Source: Streptomyces sp. Root431
GTDB taxonomy: Bacteria; Actinomycetota; Actinomycetes; Streptomycetales; Streptomycetaceae
Reading direction: 5' to 3'
Assembly: GCF_001426585.1 (NCBI RefSeq)
Contig: NZ_LMEI01000006.1
Coordinates: forward strand, 548,956-612,955
Length of the DNA: 64,000 nt
The notes under the pieces: generated by a model
The model's database searches: none
Told to the model about the DNA's origin: nothing
The model's input: the letters and a program-made list of their open reading frames with translations, nothing else
Made by a program: the position numbers and the translations under genes
In this document: positions 17,794 to 27,897 of the stretch, piece after piece
Numbering within the stretch: the stretch's first letter is position 1
How the letters are laid out: each line of letters starts with the position of its first letter

Positions 17794-17813
17794 ACGTGAA
17801 GACCTCTTCATGT
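17794..17813. promoter_or_regulatory. ArsR-type operator ACGTGAAGACCTCTTCATGT
   Basis: An inverted repeat with perfect TGAAGA/TCTTCA arms around CC, extending to ACG/TGT with one G-T mismatch. It sits 32 bp before the ArsR start and 68 bp before the ATPase start, the usual place for an ArsR/SmtB operator. Confidence 0.7.
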
Positions 17814-17881
17814 GTTCGGGTATGGTGAGGCCCGCGTCGTCCCCTCACCCTCCCCGCCACCCTCGAAAGAGGTGCTCGTCC

Positions 17882-19780
17882 ATGGCCCTCCCGGAGCTGG
17901 ACACCGCCCAGGCCACGGCCTCCGCCCCCGCCCGGCCCGTCACGCGCACCCGCGCCACCGCCCTCCCCGAGGTGCGCTGGGCCGCGCTCGCCGCCCTCGC
18001 CTTCCTCGCGGCCTTCCCCCTCGACCTGGCAGGCGCACCCGCTTGGACCTGGGCGCCGCTCTACGCCGTCTGTTACGCCGCCGGCGGCTGGGAACCGGGC
18101 CTGGCCGGGCTCCGGGCACTGCGCGAGCGGTCCCTCGACGTCGACCTCCTGATGGTGGTCGCCGCGCTGGGCGCCGCCGCCATCGGCCAGTACCTCGACG
18201 GCGGCCTCCTCATCGTGATCTTCGCCGTCTCCGGCGCCCTGGAGGCCCTCGCCACCCGCCGTACGGCCGATTCCGTCCGCGGGCTCCTCGATCTCGCGCC
18301 CGCCACGGCCGTCCGCCTCACGGCGGCGGGCGAGGAGGTCGTCGAGGCCACCGCGCTCCGACCCGGCGACACCGTCCTCGTACGCCCGGGGGAGCGGCTC
18401 CCCGCCGACGGCACCGTCCTGAGCGGCGCGAGCGACGTCGACCGCACGAGCGTCACCGGCGAACCGCTCCCCGCCCCCGCGGCACCCGGCGACGAGGTCT
18501 TCGCCGGCACTCTCAACGGCTCGGGGGCGCTGCGCGTCCGCGTGGACAAGGACCCCGCGGACTTCGTCGTCGCCCGGATCGCCGCCCTCGTCGAGGAGGC
18601 CGGCGCCACCAAGGCCCCCACCCAGCTCTTCGTCGAGAAGATCGAACAGCGCTACTCCGTCGGGGTCGTCGTCGCCACCCTCGCGCTCTTCGGCCTGCCC
18701 GTCGCCTTCGGCACGGACCTCACCGAAGCCCTGCTCCGCGCGATGACCTTCATGATCGTGGCCTCGCCCTGCGCGGTCGTCCTCGCCACCATGCCGCCGC
18801 TGCTCTCCGCCATCGCCACCGCCGGGCGGCACGGCGTCCTCGTGAAGTCCGCCGTCGCCATGGAGCGGCTCGGCGCGGTCGACCGGGTCGCGCTCGACAA
18901 GACGGGCACCCTCACCGAGGGCACGCCCCGGGTGACCGCCGTACGCGGCGACACGACCGCGCTCGCCCTCGCCGCCGCGGCCGAACTGCCCAGCGAACAC
19001 CCGCTGGCGCGCGCCGTGGTCGCCGAGGCCAGGGCCCGGGGACTGTGCGTCCCCGAGGCGACGGACTTCGCCGCCGAACCGGGCCGGGGCGTACGGGCCG
19101 TGGTGGACGGCCACGATGTACGGGTCCACCGGGCGTCCGGCACCCACGGCGACACCGCGGTCGAGGTCGTCGTCGACGGCGCGCCCGCGGCCGTACTGGA
19201 ACTCTCCGACCGGCTCCGCGAGGGCGCCACCGAGGCCGTCGCCGCCCTCGGACGGCTCACCGGCTCCACCCCCACCCTGCTGACCGGCGACAACGCGGGC
19301 GCGGCGGCCCGGATCGCCGCCGAGGTGGGCATCGACGACGTCCGCGCGGGACTCCTCCCGCACGAGAAGGCGGAGGCGGTACGGGAGTGGGAACGGGCGG
19401 GCGCGAAGGTGCTGCTCGTCGGGGACGGCGTCAACGACGCACCGGCCCTGGCCGCCGCGCACGCGGGCGTCGCCATGGGCCGGGCCGGCTCCGATCTGGC
19501 CCTGGACACCGCGGACGTGGTCGTCGTCCGCGACGAACTCGGCGCGATCCCGGCCGTCGTGGCCCTCTCACGCCGGGCCCGCCGCCTGGTCGTGCAGAAC
19601 CTGCTGATCGCGGGCGTCTGCATCGGCGCCCTCGTCGTCTGGGACCTCGTCGGCCACCTGCCGCTGCCCCTGGGCGTCGCGGGCCACGAGGGCTCGACGG
19701 TCCTCGTGGGCCTCAACGGCCTCCGGCTGCTGAGGGACGCGGCCTGGCGACGAGCGGAGAACGGCACGGCCCGAGGCTGA
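17882..19780 (+). CDS. P1B-4-type metal-transporting ATPase (Co/Fe/Zn exporter, CtpD/CoaT-like)
   Basis: A 632-aa heavy-metal P-type ATPase without an N-terminal metal-binding domain. Visible motifs are SVTGEPLP (actuator domain), ASPCAVVLATMPP (SPC instead of CPC in the metal-binding membrane helix), DKTGTLTEGTPR (phosphorylated Asp), SEHPLARA (HP motif), LLTGDN and VGDGVNDAPALAAAHAGVAMG. The last helix carries HEGSTVLVGLNGLRLL, close to the HEGG/ST signature. SPC plus this C-terminal motif defines subgroup P1B-4, whose members export Co2+ and also Fe2+, Ni2+ or Zn2+. About six transmembrane helices are seen. The divergent ArsR gene and shared operator imply metal-induced expression. ATG 17882 follows GAAAGAGG; the open frame continues upstream, but in the operator. 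Confidence 0.92.
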   Translation: MALPELDTAQATASAPARPVTRTRATALPEVRWAALAALAFLAAFPLDLAGAPAWTWAPLYAVCYAAGGWEPGLAGLRALRERSLDVDLLMVVAALGAAAIGQYLDGGLLIVIFAVSGALEALATRRTADSVRGLLDLAPATAVRLTAAGEEVVEATALRPGDTVLVRPGERLPADGTVLSGASDVDRTSVTGEPLPAPAAPGDEVFAGTLNGSGALRVRVDKDPADFVVARIAALVEEAGATKAPTQLFVEKIEQRYSVGVVVATLALFGLPVAFGTDLTEALLRAMTFMIVASPCAVVLATMPPLLSAIATAGRHGVLVKSAVAMERLGAVDRVALDKTGTLTEGTPRVTAVRGDTTALALAAAAELPSEHPLARAVVAEARARGLCVPEATDFAAEPGRGVRAVVDGHDVRVHRASGTHGDTAVEVVVDGAPAAVLELSDRLREGATEAVAALGRLTGSTPTLLTGDNAGAAARIAAEVGIDDVRAGLLPHEKAEAVREWERAGAKVLLVGDGVNDAPALAAAHAGVAMGRAGSDLALDTADVVVVRDELGAIPAVVALSRRARRLVVQNLLIAGVCIGALVVWDLVGHLPLPLGVAGHEGSTVLVGLNGLRLLRDAAWRRAENGTARG

Positions 19781-19796
19781 ACCTGGGCCTGGGAGT

Positions 19797-19867
19797 CGGG
19801 GCCGAGCCCGAGCGCGAGCCCCAGCCCGGCCTAGGGTCGGGGCTGAGCCCGAGCACGGGCCCCAGCC
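19797..19867. repeat. Two 30-bp direct repeats, each hairpin-forming, between converging genes
   Basis: Units at 19797-19826 and 19838-19867 both run from CGGGG to CCCCAGCC and share a GAGCCCGAGC centre. They differ at a few positions and have a 41-bp period. Each can fold with GGGGC pairing to GCCCC. The location between the ATPase and PadR stops suggests a duplicated terminator. Confidence 0.55.
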
Positions 19868-19868
19868 G

Positions 19869-20408
19869 CTACCCCGCCTCGCCCAGCTCCGCCAGCGCCG
19901 CCGTCAGCCACTCCACCCAGAACCGCTCCAGGTCCACCCCGCCGCGCAGGACGAGATGCCGCAGCCGGTCCGGTTCCGTACGGCGGCGCTCCGCGGGGAA
20001 GTCCCGCTCCTCGATCGCGAGGTACTCGTCCAACTGCTCCCGGTGCAGGGCGAGATGGCGTTCCAACTCGGCCCGGAGGCCCGCGGACCCGACGATCGCG
20101 GCGGCCCGCATCCGCAGCAGCAGCGCGGACCGCATCGGCTTCGGGTCCTCGGACCTGGCGACCCAGTCGCTCAGCTCCGCCCGGCCCGCGGGCAGTACCT
20201 CGTACTCCTTCTTCTGCCCGCGCACGGGCACCGGAGCGGGCAGGGCGCGGATGTGTCCCGCCTCCTCCAGCCTGCCCAGCTCGCGGTAGATCTGCTGGTG
20301 CGTGGCCGACCAGAAATAGCCGATCGACTTGTCGAAGCGGCGCGTCAGTTCGAGGCCGGAGGACGGCTTTTCGAGCAACGCGGTGAGGATCGCGTGCGGG
20401 AGGGACAT
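19869..20408 (-). CDS. PadR-family transcriptional regulator, 179 aa
   Basis: A PadR regulator: the N-terminal winged helix runs from MSLPHAILTALLEKPSSGLELTRRFD through SATHQQIYRELGRLEEAGHI to the wing KKEYEVLPAGRAELSDWV. It is followed by a long helical dimerisation region (LERHLALHREQLDEYLAIEERDF), as in Vinculin-like PadR C-termini. Members respond to phenolic acids, drugs or other small molecules and often control transporters. No transporter or efflux gene is adjacent; upstream on the same strand is fadH. ATG 20408 is followed by the canonical start of the fold, so the start is secure. Confidence 0.9.
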   Translation of the reverse strand: MSLPHAILTALLEKPSSGLELTRRFDKSIGYFWSATHQQIYRELGRLEEAGHIRALPAPVPVRGQKKEYEVLPAGRAELSDWVARSEDPKPMRSALLLRMRAAAIVGSAGLRAELERHLALHREQLDEYLAIEERDFPAERRRTEPDRLRHLVLRGGVDLERFWVEWLTAALAELGEAG

Positions 20409-20483
20409 GCTCGCATCCTAGGTTCGGCCGGCCACGCGGGTCAGGGCACGCGGATCAGGGACAAGCGGATCAGGGGGCGGTGA

Positions 20484-22632
<2,149 letters not shown>

Positions 22633-22650
<18 letters not shown>

Positions 22651-23514
22651 CGGCGTGGCGGCCGTCCACGGGTCCAGTTCCTCCGGCGTACGGGGCTCGG
22701 GCGCGTCCGGGGCGAGCAGCCCGTGCGCGCGCAGCAGCCGGGCCACGGACGTGCCCCACGGCCGTCGCAGCCGCGCCGCGTCGAGCAGCGCGTCGTCCCC
22801 GAGGAGCTCGGCCACCGGCCCGGTCCGCAGACCGGCCGGGGAGAGCACCGCCGCCTCGTCCGCCCAGCGCAGCGCGAGGTCCACGTCGTGCGTGGCCATC
22901 ACCACCGTCGTACCGGCCTCGCGCAGCCGCCCGAGGGCGTCGAGGAGCCGCTCCTGGCCGTGCGGATCGAGCCCGGCCGTCGGCTCGTCCATGATCAGCA
23001 CCCGCGGCCGCATCGCCACCGCGCCCGCGATCGCCGCCCGCTTGCGCTGCCCGTACGACAGCAGGTGCGTCGGCCGGTCCTCCAGGGCCACGATGTCCAG
23101 CGCCTCCAGGGCCTCCCGCACCCGGAGCCGTACCTCCTCCTCCGGCAGCCCCAGGTTCATCGGACCGAACGACACGTCCTGACCGACCGAGGCGGCGAAG
23201 AGCTGGTCGTCCGGGTCCTGCACCACGAGCTGCACGGTCGTCCGCAGCCGGGTCAGCCCCTTCCGGTCGTACGTCACCTCCGCCCCGTCCAGGAGCAGCG
23301 CCCCGCTCCCGCGCCGCAGCCCCCCGCTGAGCAGCCGCAGCAGCGTCGTCTTGCCGCTGCCGTTCCGCCCGAGGAGCGCGATCGACCGCCCTTCCGGCAC
23401 CGCGAAGTCCACGCCCGACAGGACCGCCGGCCCGTCCTCGTAGGCGAAACCCGCCTTCACCAGCTCCACGACGGGCGGTGGAGGGGACGTCGGAGAGGCC
23501 GTCGGAGACGTCAC
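22633..23514 (-). CDS. cbiO: Cobalt ECF transporter ATP-binding protein CbiO
   Basis: A 293-aa ABC ATPase with Walker A LLGRNGSGKTTLL, Q-loop VVQDPDDQLFA, signature LLSYGQRKRAAIAGA, Walker B VLIMDEPTAGLDP and switch His in MATHDVDLAL. The VVQDPDDQ Q-loop is typical of energy-coupling-factor ATPases. It powers cobalt uptake with CbiMNQ at the membrane. GTG 23514 overlaps the cbiQ stop as GTGA, so this is the last gene of the coupled cbiMNQO operon. The C-terminal extension of about 60 residues after the ATPase core (LLAPDAPEPRTPEELDPW) is unusual but common in actinobacterial copies. Confidence 0.93.
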
Positions 23515-24260
23515 GGCAGGAACCTTTCGAGTACGAGGGTGAGGGCGACGAGCCCGCAGAGCAGGACGGCCACCGCCGCCAGGAACCGGCGGGACACCGC
23601 GGCGGCGGGGACCAGGACCCGCAGGGTCCCGTCGTAACCGCGCCCGGCGAGCCCCGACTGCAGGCGCTGCGCCCGGTCGAAGGCGCGCACGAACGAGGTG
23701 GCGCCGAGCCCGGCGAGCGAGCGCCAGGTGGCCGCCCGGGTGGTGTGCCCGAGCCGGGCCGCCTGCGCCTGGCGGATCTTCGACATCGAGTCGAGGAGCA
23801 GGAAGATGATCCGGTACATCACGAGTGCCACGTCCACCACGGGAGCCGGCACCCCGGCCCGGACCAGCCGGGGGAGCACGTCGGAGACGGGCGTCGTGAA
23901 CGCGAAGAGCAGCACCCCCAGCGAGGCCGAGGCGGTCCGCAGCAGCAGCTCGCCCGCGTGGACAGGCCCGCCGGGCGTGAGGGCGACGAACCCCCGCGCC
24001 CCGCCCACCTCGAAGAGGAGCGGGACCGCGCCCGTGACGCAGAACCCGAGCGGCACGCGGAACGCCCGCCACAGCTGACGGCCCGCGACCCCGGCCGGGC
24101 CGAGCAGCACCGCGAGCGTGGCCGCCGCGACGAGCACGGCGCCAGGCCACGGCGGCAGACACACCGCGCAGAGCGTGAGCCCGAAGCCGAGCAGGGCCTT
24201 CTCGACGGGATGGCGGCGGCGCCAGCGACTGCTGTGCGCCGCCGCGTCGATCGGCAGCAT
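23511..24260 (-). CDS. cbiQ: Cobalt ECF transporter T component CbiQ
   Basis: A 249-aa integral membrane protein beginning MLPIDAAAHSSRWRRRHPVEKALLGFGLTL, the usual CbiQ opening, with about six hydrophobic segments. It carries the two charged coupling segments of EcfT proteins: SKIRQAQAARLGH and AQRLQSGLAGRGYDG, where the A-R-G type motifs contact the ATPase. It links CbiM/CbiN to the CbiO ATPase. The stop overlaps cbiO (GTGA), and cbiN ends 6 bp upstream of the start. The order M-N-Q-O is canonical. Confidence 0.93.
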   Translation of the reverse strand: MLPIDAAAHSSRWRRRHPVEKALLGFGLTLCAVCLPPWPGAVLVAAATLAVLLGPAGVAGRQLWRAFRVPLGFCVTGAVPLLFEVGGARGFVALTPGGPVHAGELLLRTASASLGVLLFAFTTPVSDVLPRLVRAGVPAPVVDVALVMYRIIFLLLDSMSKIRQAQAARLGHTTRAATWRSLAGLGATSFVRAFDRAQRLQSGLAGRGYDGTLRVLVPAAAVSRRFLAAVAVLLCGLVALTLVLERFLP

Positions 24261-24266
24261 GAGCGG

Positions 24267-24665
24267 CTACGCGTCCTTGTCGCCGGCGGCGGTGCTGCCG
24301 GAGCCCGCGGCGGTCTCCGCCACCACCGCCGCCTCCGAGGCCTTCGCCGACGCGCGGGCCTCGCCCTGCCGGCGTCCGCGCCTCACACCGAAGTAGTACG
24401 CGAGGACACCGGCGCCGAGCGCGGCCTGGAGGGCGAACAGCGCCGACTCGATCTCCCCGGACGGCGGTTCGTACAGGGGGCTGAACCACGGTTCGTAGTC
24501 CGGCTGGAGCTCGGTGATCGCGGTCTCCGCCTCCGCGTCCGCCCCGGTGAACGGCTCCTCCTTGTGGTCGCCGAGCCCCAGCGCGAGCGGCAGCACCGCG
24601 AGCGCGGCGACGACGAGCAGCAGGAGGGCGTTGATCTTCGTGTTCCGGCTGACGGTGAAGCTCAT
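24267..24665 (-). CDS. cbiN: Cobalt transport auxiliary protein CbiN
   Basis: A 132-aa protein with a first membrane helix ([19 protein letters not shown]), an extracytoplasmic loop containing [23 protein letters not shown] (the conserved FxGxDxxA...YxPW region of CbiN), and a second helix ([20 protein letters not shown]). CbiN stimulates metal loading of CbiM. The cytoplasmic C-terminal tail (about 35 residues, Ala/Ser/Arg-rich) is longer than in enteric CbiN. Its ATG overlaps the cbiM stop (ATGA), supporting coupled translation. Confidence 0.9.
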   Translation of the reverse strand: MSFTVSRNTKINALLLLVVAALAVLPLALGLGDHKEEPFTGADAEAETAITELQPDYEPWFSPLYEPPSGEIESALFALQAALGAGVLAYYFGVRRGRRQGEARASAKASEAAVVAETAAGSGSTAAGDKDA

Positions 24666-25360
24666 CGCGCGTCCGCCTCCTCGTGTCGCTTCGCGGCGGA
24701 CCGGGTCAGGACGCCCAGTCGGGTCAACTCGCCCTTGCTGGACTGCGTGAGCAGCCGCATCACGAGCACGGTGAGCAGGCCCTCGCTCACCGCGAGCGGA
24801 ATCTGCGTCACGGCGAAGATGGAACCGAACTTGGCCAGGGCGCCCATCACGCCGCTGCCCTGGTCCGGGAAGGCCAGCGCGAGCTGCACGCTCGTGACGC
24901 AGTACGTGGACAGGTCGGCGACGAACGCGCCGAAGAAGACGGCGACCATCAGCGGAGCACCGAAGCGGCGCACCAGCAGGTAGGTCCCGTACCCCGCCCA
25001 GGGGCCGACGATCGCCATCGAGAAGGCGTTGGCGCCGAGCGTGGTGAGCCCGCCGTGTGCGAGCAGCAGGGCCTGGAAGAGCAGGGTGATCGTCCCGAGG
25101 ACCGCCATGATCGGCGGCCGGAAGAGGATCGCGCCCAGACCCGTACCCGTCGGATGCGAGCAACTGCCCGTCACGGAGGGGAGCTTGAGAGCCGACAGGA
25201 CGAACGTGAAGGCGCCGGAGGCGCCGAGCAGCAGGGTGGACTCGGGGTTGGAACGCACCTCGCGGGTGAGCGCGCGGACCCCGTGGACGATGAACGGAGC
25301 GGCCGCGACGCCCCAGGCGGCGGCGTGAGCGGGGGGCAGATACCCCTCGGCTATATGCAT
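24662..25360 (-). CDS. cbiM: Cobalt ECF transporter substrate-binding membrane protein CbiM
   Basis: A 232-aa membrane protein starting [17 protein letters not shown]. The N-terminal Met-His supplies Co2+ ligands in CbiM, so the start at ATG 25360 is firm although the frame stays open to 25567. Further family motifs are [23 protein letters not shown], whose His is another metal ligand, and about six to seven hydrophobic helices. It is the specificity subunit for cobalt uptake feeding cobalamin synthesis. The 5' leader contains a complete cobalamin riboswitch, so import is expected to shut off when B12 is plentiful. Confidence 0.95.
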   Translation of the reverse strand: MHIAEGYLPPAHAAAWGVAAAPFIVHGVRALTREVRSNPESTLLLGASGAFTFVLSALKLPSVTGSCSHPTGTGLGAILFRPPIMAVLGTITLLFQALLLAHGGLTTLGANAFSMAIVGPWAGYGTYLLVRRFGAPLMVAVFFGAFVADLSTYCVTSVQLALAFPDQGSGVMGALAKFGSIFAVTQIPLAVSEGLLTVLVMRLLTQSSKGELTRLGVLTRSAAKRHEEADAR

Positions 25361-25365
25361 GGTCG

Positions 25366-25378
25366 GGAGACCCTCTCC
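25366..25378 (-). promoter_or_regulatory. RBS-sequestering hairpin of cbiM (riboswitch expression platform)
   Basis: On the minus strand GGAGA-GGG-TCTCC forms a small hairpin that contains the ribosome site GGAGAGGG, 10 nt before the cbiM ATG. Its 3' arm (GGTCTCC, 25372-25366) is also perfectly complementary to GGAGACC in the B12 box (25417-25411), giving two mutually exclusive pairings. Confidence 0.7.
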
Positions 25379-25398
25379 AGCACCTCGTGGATGGACAA

Positions 25399-25576
25399 CG
25401 CACCCTGGCCGGTCTCCTGGCTGACGGTCATACGTCCCGACTCCGCCTTCCCACACCGCGGCGGTCCAGTGGCTTGCCCGAGGGTGTCTCCCCCGAGTGT
25501 GGAGCCGGAACTCCCGATCACAGTGGCGAGGGCCGCACCGGTACCGCACCGGTTTCCCGTACACCAAGGCCCTGCG
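25399..25576 (-). ncRNA. Cobalamin (AdoCbl) riboswitch
   Basis: On the minus strand the leader contains, in order, a P1 5' strand (CGCAGGGCCTTGG), GGGAAACCGGTG, GCGGCCCTCGCCACTGT, an intervening arm with AAGCCACTGG, and the B12 box AGCCAGGAGACC (25422-25411), then the P1 3' strand CCAGGGTGCG. These are the conserved elements of the cobalamin riboswitch. It lies directly upstream of the cobalt transporter operon, the classic target in actinobacteria, and probably represses translation when the ligand binds. Confidence 0.95.
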
Positions 25577-25625
25577 ACACTAGTGCGTTGATCAGGTGCA
25601 TCACAACGCGAAGGGGCGCGAGGCC

Positions 25626-26018
25626 ATGGGGAATGTCCGACGGACGGTCGGTTCCGGCTCGCCGCTCGAACCGGAGATCGGGTTTTCCCGTGCCGTTCGA
25701 AAGGGTGCGCACGTGGCGGTCGCCGGGACGGCGCCGATCGGCGACGACGGGGCGACCGTGGCGCCCGGCGATGTGTACGCGCAGACCGTCCGGTGTCTGG
25801 ATATCGCCTACACGGCACTGAAGGCCGCGGGCGCGTCGCTGGAGGACGTCGTACGGACGCGGATCATGCTCACCGACGTGACCCGCTGGAGGGAGGCCGC
25901 GCGGGCCCACGGGGAGCGGTTCGCGGCGGTGCGGCCGGTCACGACCTTCGTCGAGGTCTCGCGCTTCATCGACCCCGAATGGCTGGTCGAGGTCGAGATC
26001 GACGCGGTCGTCGACTGA
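25626..26018 (+). CDS. RidA/YjgF-family protein, 130 aa
   Basis: A RidA-like protein with GTAPIGDDGATVAPGDVYAQTVRCLDIAYTALKAAGASLEDVVRTRIML and the C-terminal RPVTTFVEVSRFIDPEWLVEVEIDAV. The Arg in VRTRIM and the acidic residue of LVEVEIDA are the usual catalytic positions of enamine/imine deaminases, which clear reactive 2-aminoacrylate. The family also contains non-deaminase subgroups, so the exact role is uncertain. ATG 25626 is preferred, with AAGGGG upstream; a GTG at 25596 would add 10 residues. The gene stands alone, converging with the VOC-ArsR pair. Confidence 0.88.
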   Translation: MGNVRRTVGSGSPLEPEIGFSRAVRKGAHVAVAGTAPIGDDGATVAPGDVYAQTVRCLDIAYTALKAAGASLEDVVRTRIMLTDVTRWREAARAHGERFAAVRPVTTFVEVSRFIDPEWLVEVEIDAVVD

Positions 26019-26042
26019 CGGTGTCGACTGACGGCGTCGACG

Positions 26043-26073
26043 GGAGCGGGCCGTCCGATGGCCGGCCCGCTCC
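26043..26073. terminator. Bidirectional hairpin terminator
   Basis: GGAGCGGGCCG (26043-26053) pairs perfectly with CGGCCCGCTCC (26063-26073), leaving a 9-nt loop, between the stops of the converging RidA and VOC genes. Confidence 0.75.
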
Positions 26074-26107
26074 AGGACTGCTTCGGACTGCTTCCGAACG
26101 CCTCGGA

Positions 26108-26500
26108 CTACTTGGGCTCCGTCGCGATCTGGATCAGGTTGCCGCAGGTGTCGTCGAAGACGGCGGTGGTGACGGGGCCCATCTCCAGGGGCTCCTGGGT
26201 GAAGCGGACACCGAGGCCGCTCAGGCGCTCGTACTCCGCCCGCACGTCGTCGACCGCGAACTGGGCCAGCGGGATGCCGTCCTGGATGAGCGCGTCGCGG
26301 TAGGGCTTGACGGCCGGGTGGCCTGCGGGCTCCAGGAGGAGCTCGGTGCCGCCGGGCTCCTCGGAGGAGACGACGGTGAGCCACCGGTCCGTCTCGCCCA
26401 GCGGGACGTCGTGCTTCTTCACGAAGCCGAGGATCTCCGTGTAGAAACGCTCGGCCTTCGCCTGGTCGTCGACGAAGATGCTGGTCAGATGGATTTTCAT
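26108..26500 (-). CDS. VOC/glyoxalase-fold protein, 130 aa
   Basis: A vicinal-oxygen-chelate protein: MKIHLTSIFVDDQAKAERFYTEILGF is the first beta-alpha-beta unit, and VRFTQEPLEMGPVTTAVFDDTCGNLIQI the last, ending in the D-x-x-GN-x-I strand with a potential metal ligand. The protein is of the single-domain dimeric type related to glyoxalase I and PhnB-like proteins. The substrate is unknown. Its ATG overlaps the ArsR stop (ATGA), so the two genes form one operon controlled by the ArsR protein. ArsR-VOC pairs of this kind are widespread in Streptomyces. Confidence 0.88.
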   Translation of the reverse strand: MKIHLTSIFVDDQAKAERFYTEILGFVKKHDVPLGETDRWLTVVSSEEPGGTELLLEPAGHPAVKPYRDALIQDGIPLAQFAVDDVRAEYERLSGLGVRFTQEPLEMGPVTTAVFDDTCGNLIQIATEPK

Positions 26501-26802
26501 GGGGTGCTCTTCTCCGGTCCTGGGGTGTCGGGCACGGGCCACCGCTCGGTGATCTGCCGCAGCGGGGCCGTATTCAGGTCGTGGAACTTGTAGCGGCCCT
26601 CCCGCCTGGTCTCGACGAGCCCGGCGGCCTCCAGCACGGCGAGGTGCTGGGAGACCCCCTGGCGCGAGATGCCGAGCTGGTGCTTCATGCTCAGCCGCGA
26701 GCAGATCTCGAACAGTGTCTGTCCGGACTTCTCCGAGAGCTCGTCGAGGATCGTGCGGCGGGTGGGGTCGGCCAAGGCTTTGAACAGGTCGTCGGCCACC
26801 AC
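26497..26802 (-). CDS. ArsR-family regulator, 101 aa
   Basis: A small winged-helix regulator: DDLFKALADPTRRTILDELSEKSGQTLFEI, then LGISRQGVSQHLAVLEAAGLVETRREGRYKFHDLNTAPLRQI. It lacks the cysteine or histidine metal sites of SmtB-type sensors and belongs with the non-metal ArsR branch (SdpR-like) that is usually cotranscribed with VOC or SRPBCC proteins. The start is taken at GTG 26802; the next codon is also GTG. A 26-bp inverted repeat at 26808-26833 lies immediately upstream and probably mediates autorepression. The stop overlaps the VOC gene (ATGA). Confidence 0.88.
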   Translation of the reverse strand: MVADDLFKALADPTRRTILDELSEKSGQTLFEICSRLSMKHQLGISRQGVSQHLAVLEAAGLVETRREGRYKFHDLNTAPLRQITERWPVPDTPGPEKSTP

Positions 26803-26807
26803 CCCAG

Positions 26808-26833
26808 GATAGGCAAGTGTTCACTTCCCTATC
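26808..26833. promoter_or_regulatory. Inverted-repeat operator at the ArsR start
   Basis: Arms GATAGG-N-AAGTG and CACTT-N-CCTATC surround an AT centre, with 11 of 13 positions symmetric. The site begins 5 bp upstream of the regulator's start codon, so bound repressor would cover the initiation region. Confidence 0.72.
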
Positions 26834-26872
26834 AAGTCGAGGGCGCGGCGTGTCCTGCGCCCCGACGAGAAC

Positions 26873-27280
26873 TCACTCCTTGCGATAGGCGTACGCCTCC
26901 GAGGCCGCGGCGGCCACCGCGTCGAGATCCCCGCCCGCACTCGCCGTCACCAGTGCGGCGACCGCGCCCTCGACGAAGGGCGCGTCGACCAGCCGGGCGC
27001 CCTCCGGCAGCTCGTCGCCCTCGGCGAGCAGCGCCTTCACGGTCAGGACCGCGCTGCCCAGGTCGACCAGGAGCGCCACCCCGGCGCCCCGGTCGACGGC
27101 CTTCGCCGCCGCGGTGATCAGCTCGGCGCTCGTCCCCAGACCGCCGTCGGGCAGCCCGCCCGCCGGAAGGACGGGCGCGGTCCCGCCACCCGCGAGTCCC
27201 TGCGCAAGGGCCACCACCGAGGCCGCGACATCCGCGCTGTGCGAGACCAGGACGATGCCCACCGGCGCCGCCGCGCTCAC
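26873..27280 (-). CDS. dhaM: PTS-dependent dihydroxyacetone kinase phosphotransfer subunit DhaM
   Basis: A 135-aa protein of the PTS EIIA-mannose fold: VGIVLVSHSADVAASVVALA holds the phospho-accepting His14, followed by ALLVDLGSAVLTVKALL. Only the EIIA domain is present, as in actinobacterial DhaM, without the HPr and EI-like parts of the E. coli protein. It passes phosphate from PEP via EI and HPr to ADP on DhaL. GTG 27280 overlaps the dhaL stop (GTGA). It is the last gene of dhaKLM. Confidence 0.92.
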   Translation of the reverse strand: MSAAAPVGIVLVSHSADVAASVVALAQGLAGGGTAPVLPAGGLPDGGLGTSAELITAAAKAVDRGAGVALLVDLGSAVLTVKALLAEGDELPEGARLVDAPFVEGAVAALVTASAGGDLDAVAAAASEAYAYRKE

Positions 27281-27897
27281 GCGGCCCCCTCCGACCGGGC
27301 GGTCTCGGCGAGCTCCGCGAACAGCAGCGCCGACGACGTCGCCCCCGGATCCTGGTGCCCGATCGACCGCTCGCCGAGATAACTGGCCCGACCCTTGCGC
27401 GCCTGGAGGGGTACGGTCGCGAGGGCGCCCTCCTCGGCCGCCGCGCGCGCGGCTCCGAAGGAGCTCCGCAGACCCTCGACGGCCGGGACGAGCGCGTCCA
27501 GCATCGTCTTGTCGCCCACCTGGGCGCCGCCCAACTGGGACACGGCTGCCACACCCGCGCCGAACGCCTCCGCCAGCCGCTCCCGGCCGACGCGCTCGTC
27601 CTCGCCGAGCGCCTTGCCCGCCCGGCGCAGCAGCGTCCCGTACAGCGGTCCCGACGCCCCGCCCACCGTGGAGATCAGCTGCCGCCCGGCGGCGACGAGC
27701 ACCGCGCCGGGCGTCGCGGGAGGCTCCTTCTCCAACAGCTCCGCGACGGCCGTGAACCCGCGCTTCAGATTGACGCCGTGGTCGGCGTCGCCGATCGCGG
27801 AGTCCAGCTCGGTGAGCCGATCGGCCTCACGCTCCACGGTCCGGGCGGAAGCCTCAAGCCACCGCACGAGAAAGTCCGCACCAAAGTCCACACTCAT
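27277..27897 (-). CDS. dhaL: Dihydroxyacetone kinase ADP-binding subunit DhaL
   Basis: A 206-aa protein with the nucleotide and Mg-binding loop LDSAIGDADHGVNLKRG, then GGASGPLYGTLL and the helical-barrel segments typical of DhaL (DKTMLDALVPAVEGL, GHQDPGATSSALLF). DhaL holds ADP as a phosphate-carrying cofactor and transfers phosphate to dihydroxyacetone on DhaK. The start is ATG 27897. The leader between dhaK and dhaL (27898-27941) is a run of CCCTCA-like repeats on the plus strand, giving the GAGGG-type ribosome sites on the minus strand. Confidence 0.93.
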   Translation of the reverse strand: MSVDFGADFLVRWLEASARTVEREADRLTELDSAIGDADHGVNLKRGFTAVAELLEKEPPATPGAVLVAAGRQLISTVGGASGPLYGTLLRRAGKALGEDERVGRERLAEAFGAGVAAVSQLGGAQVGDKTMLDALVPAVEGLRSSFGAARAAAEEGALATVPLQARKGRASYLGERSIGHQDPGATSSALLFAELAETARSEGAA

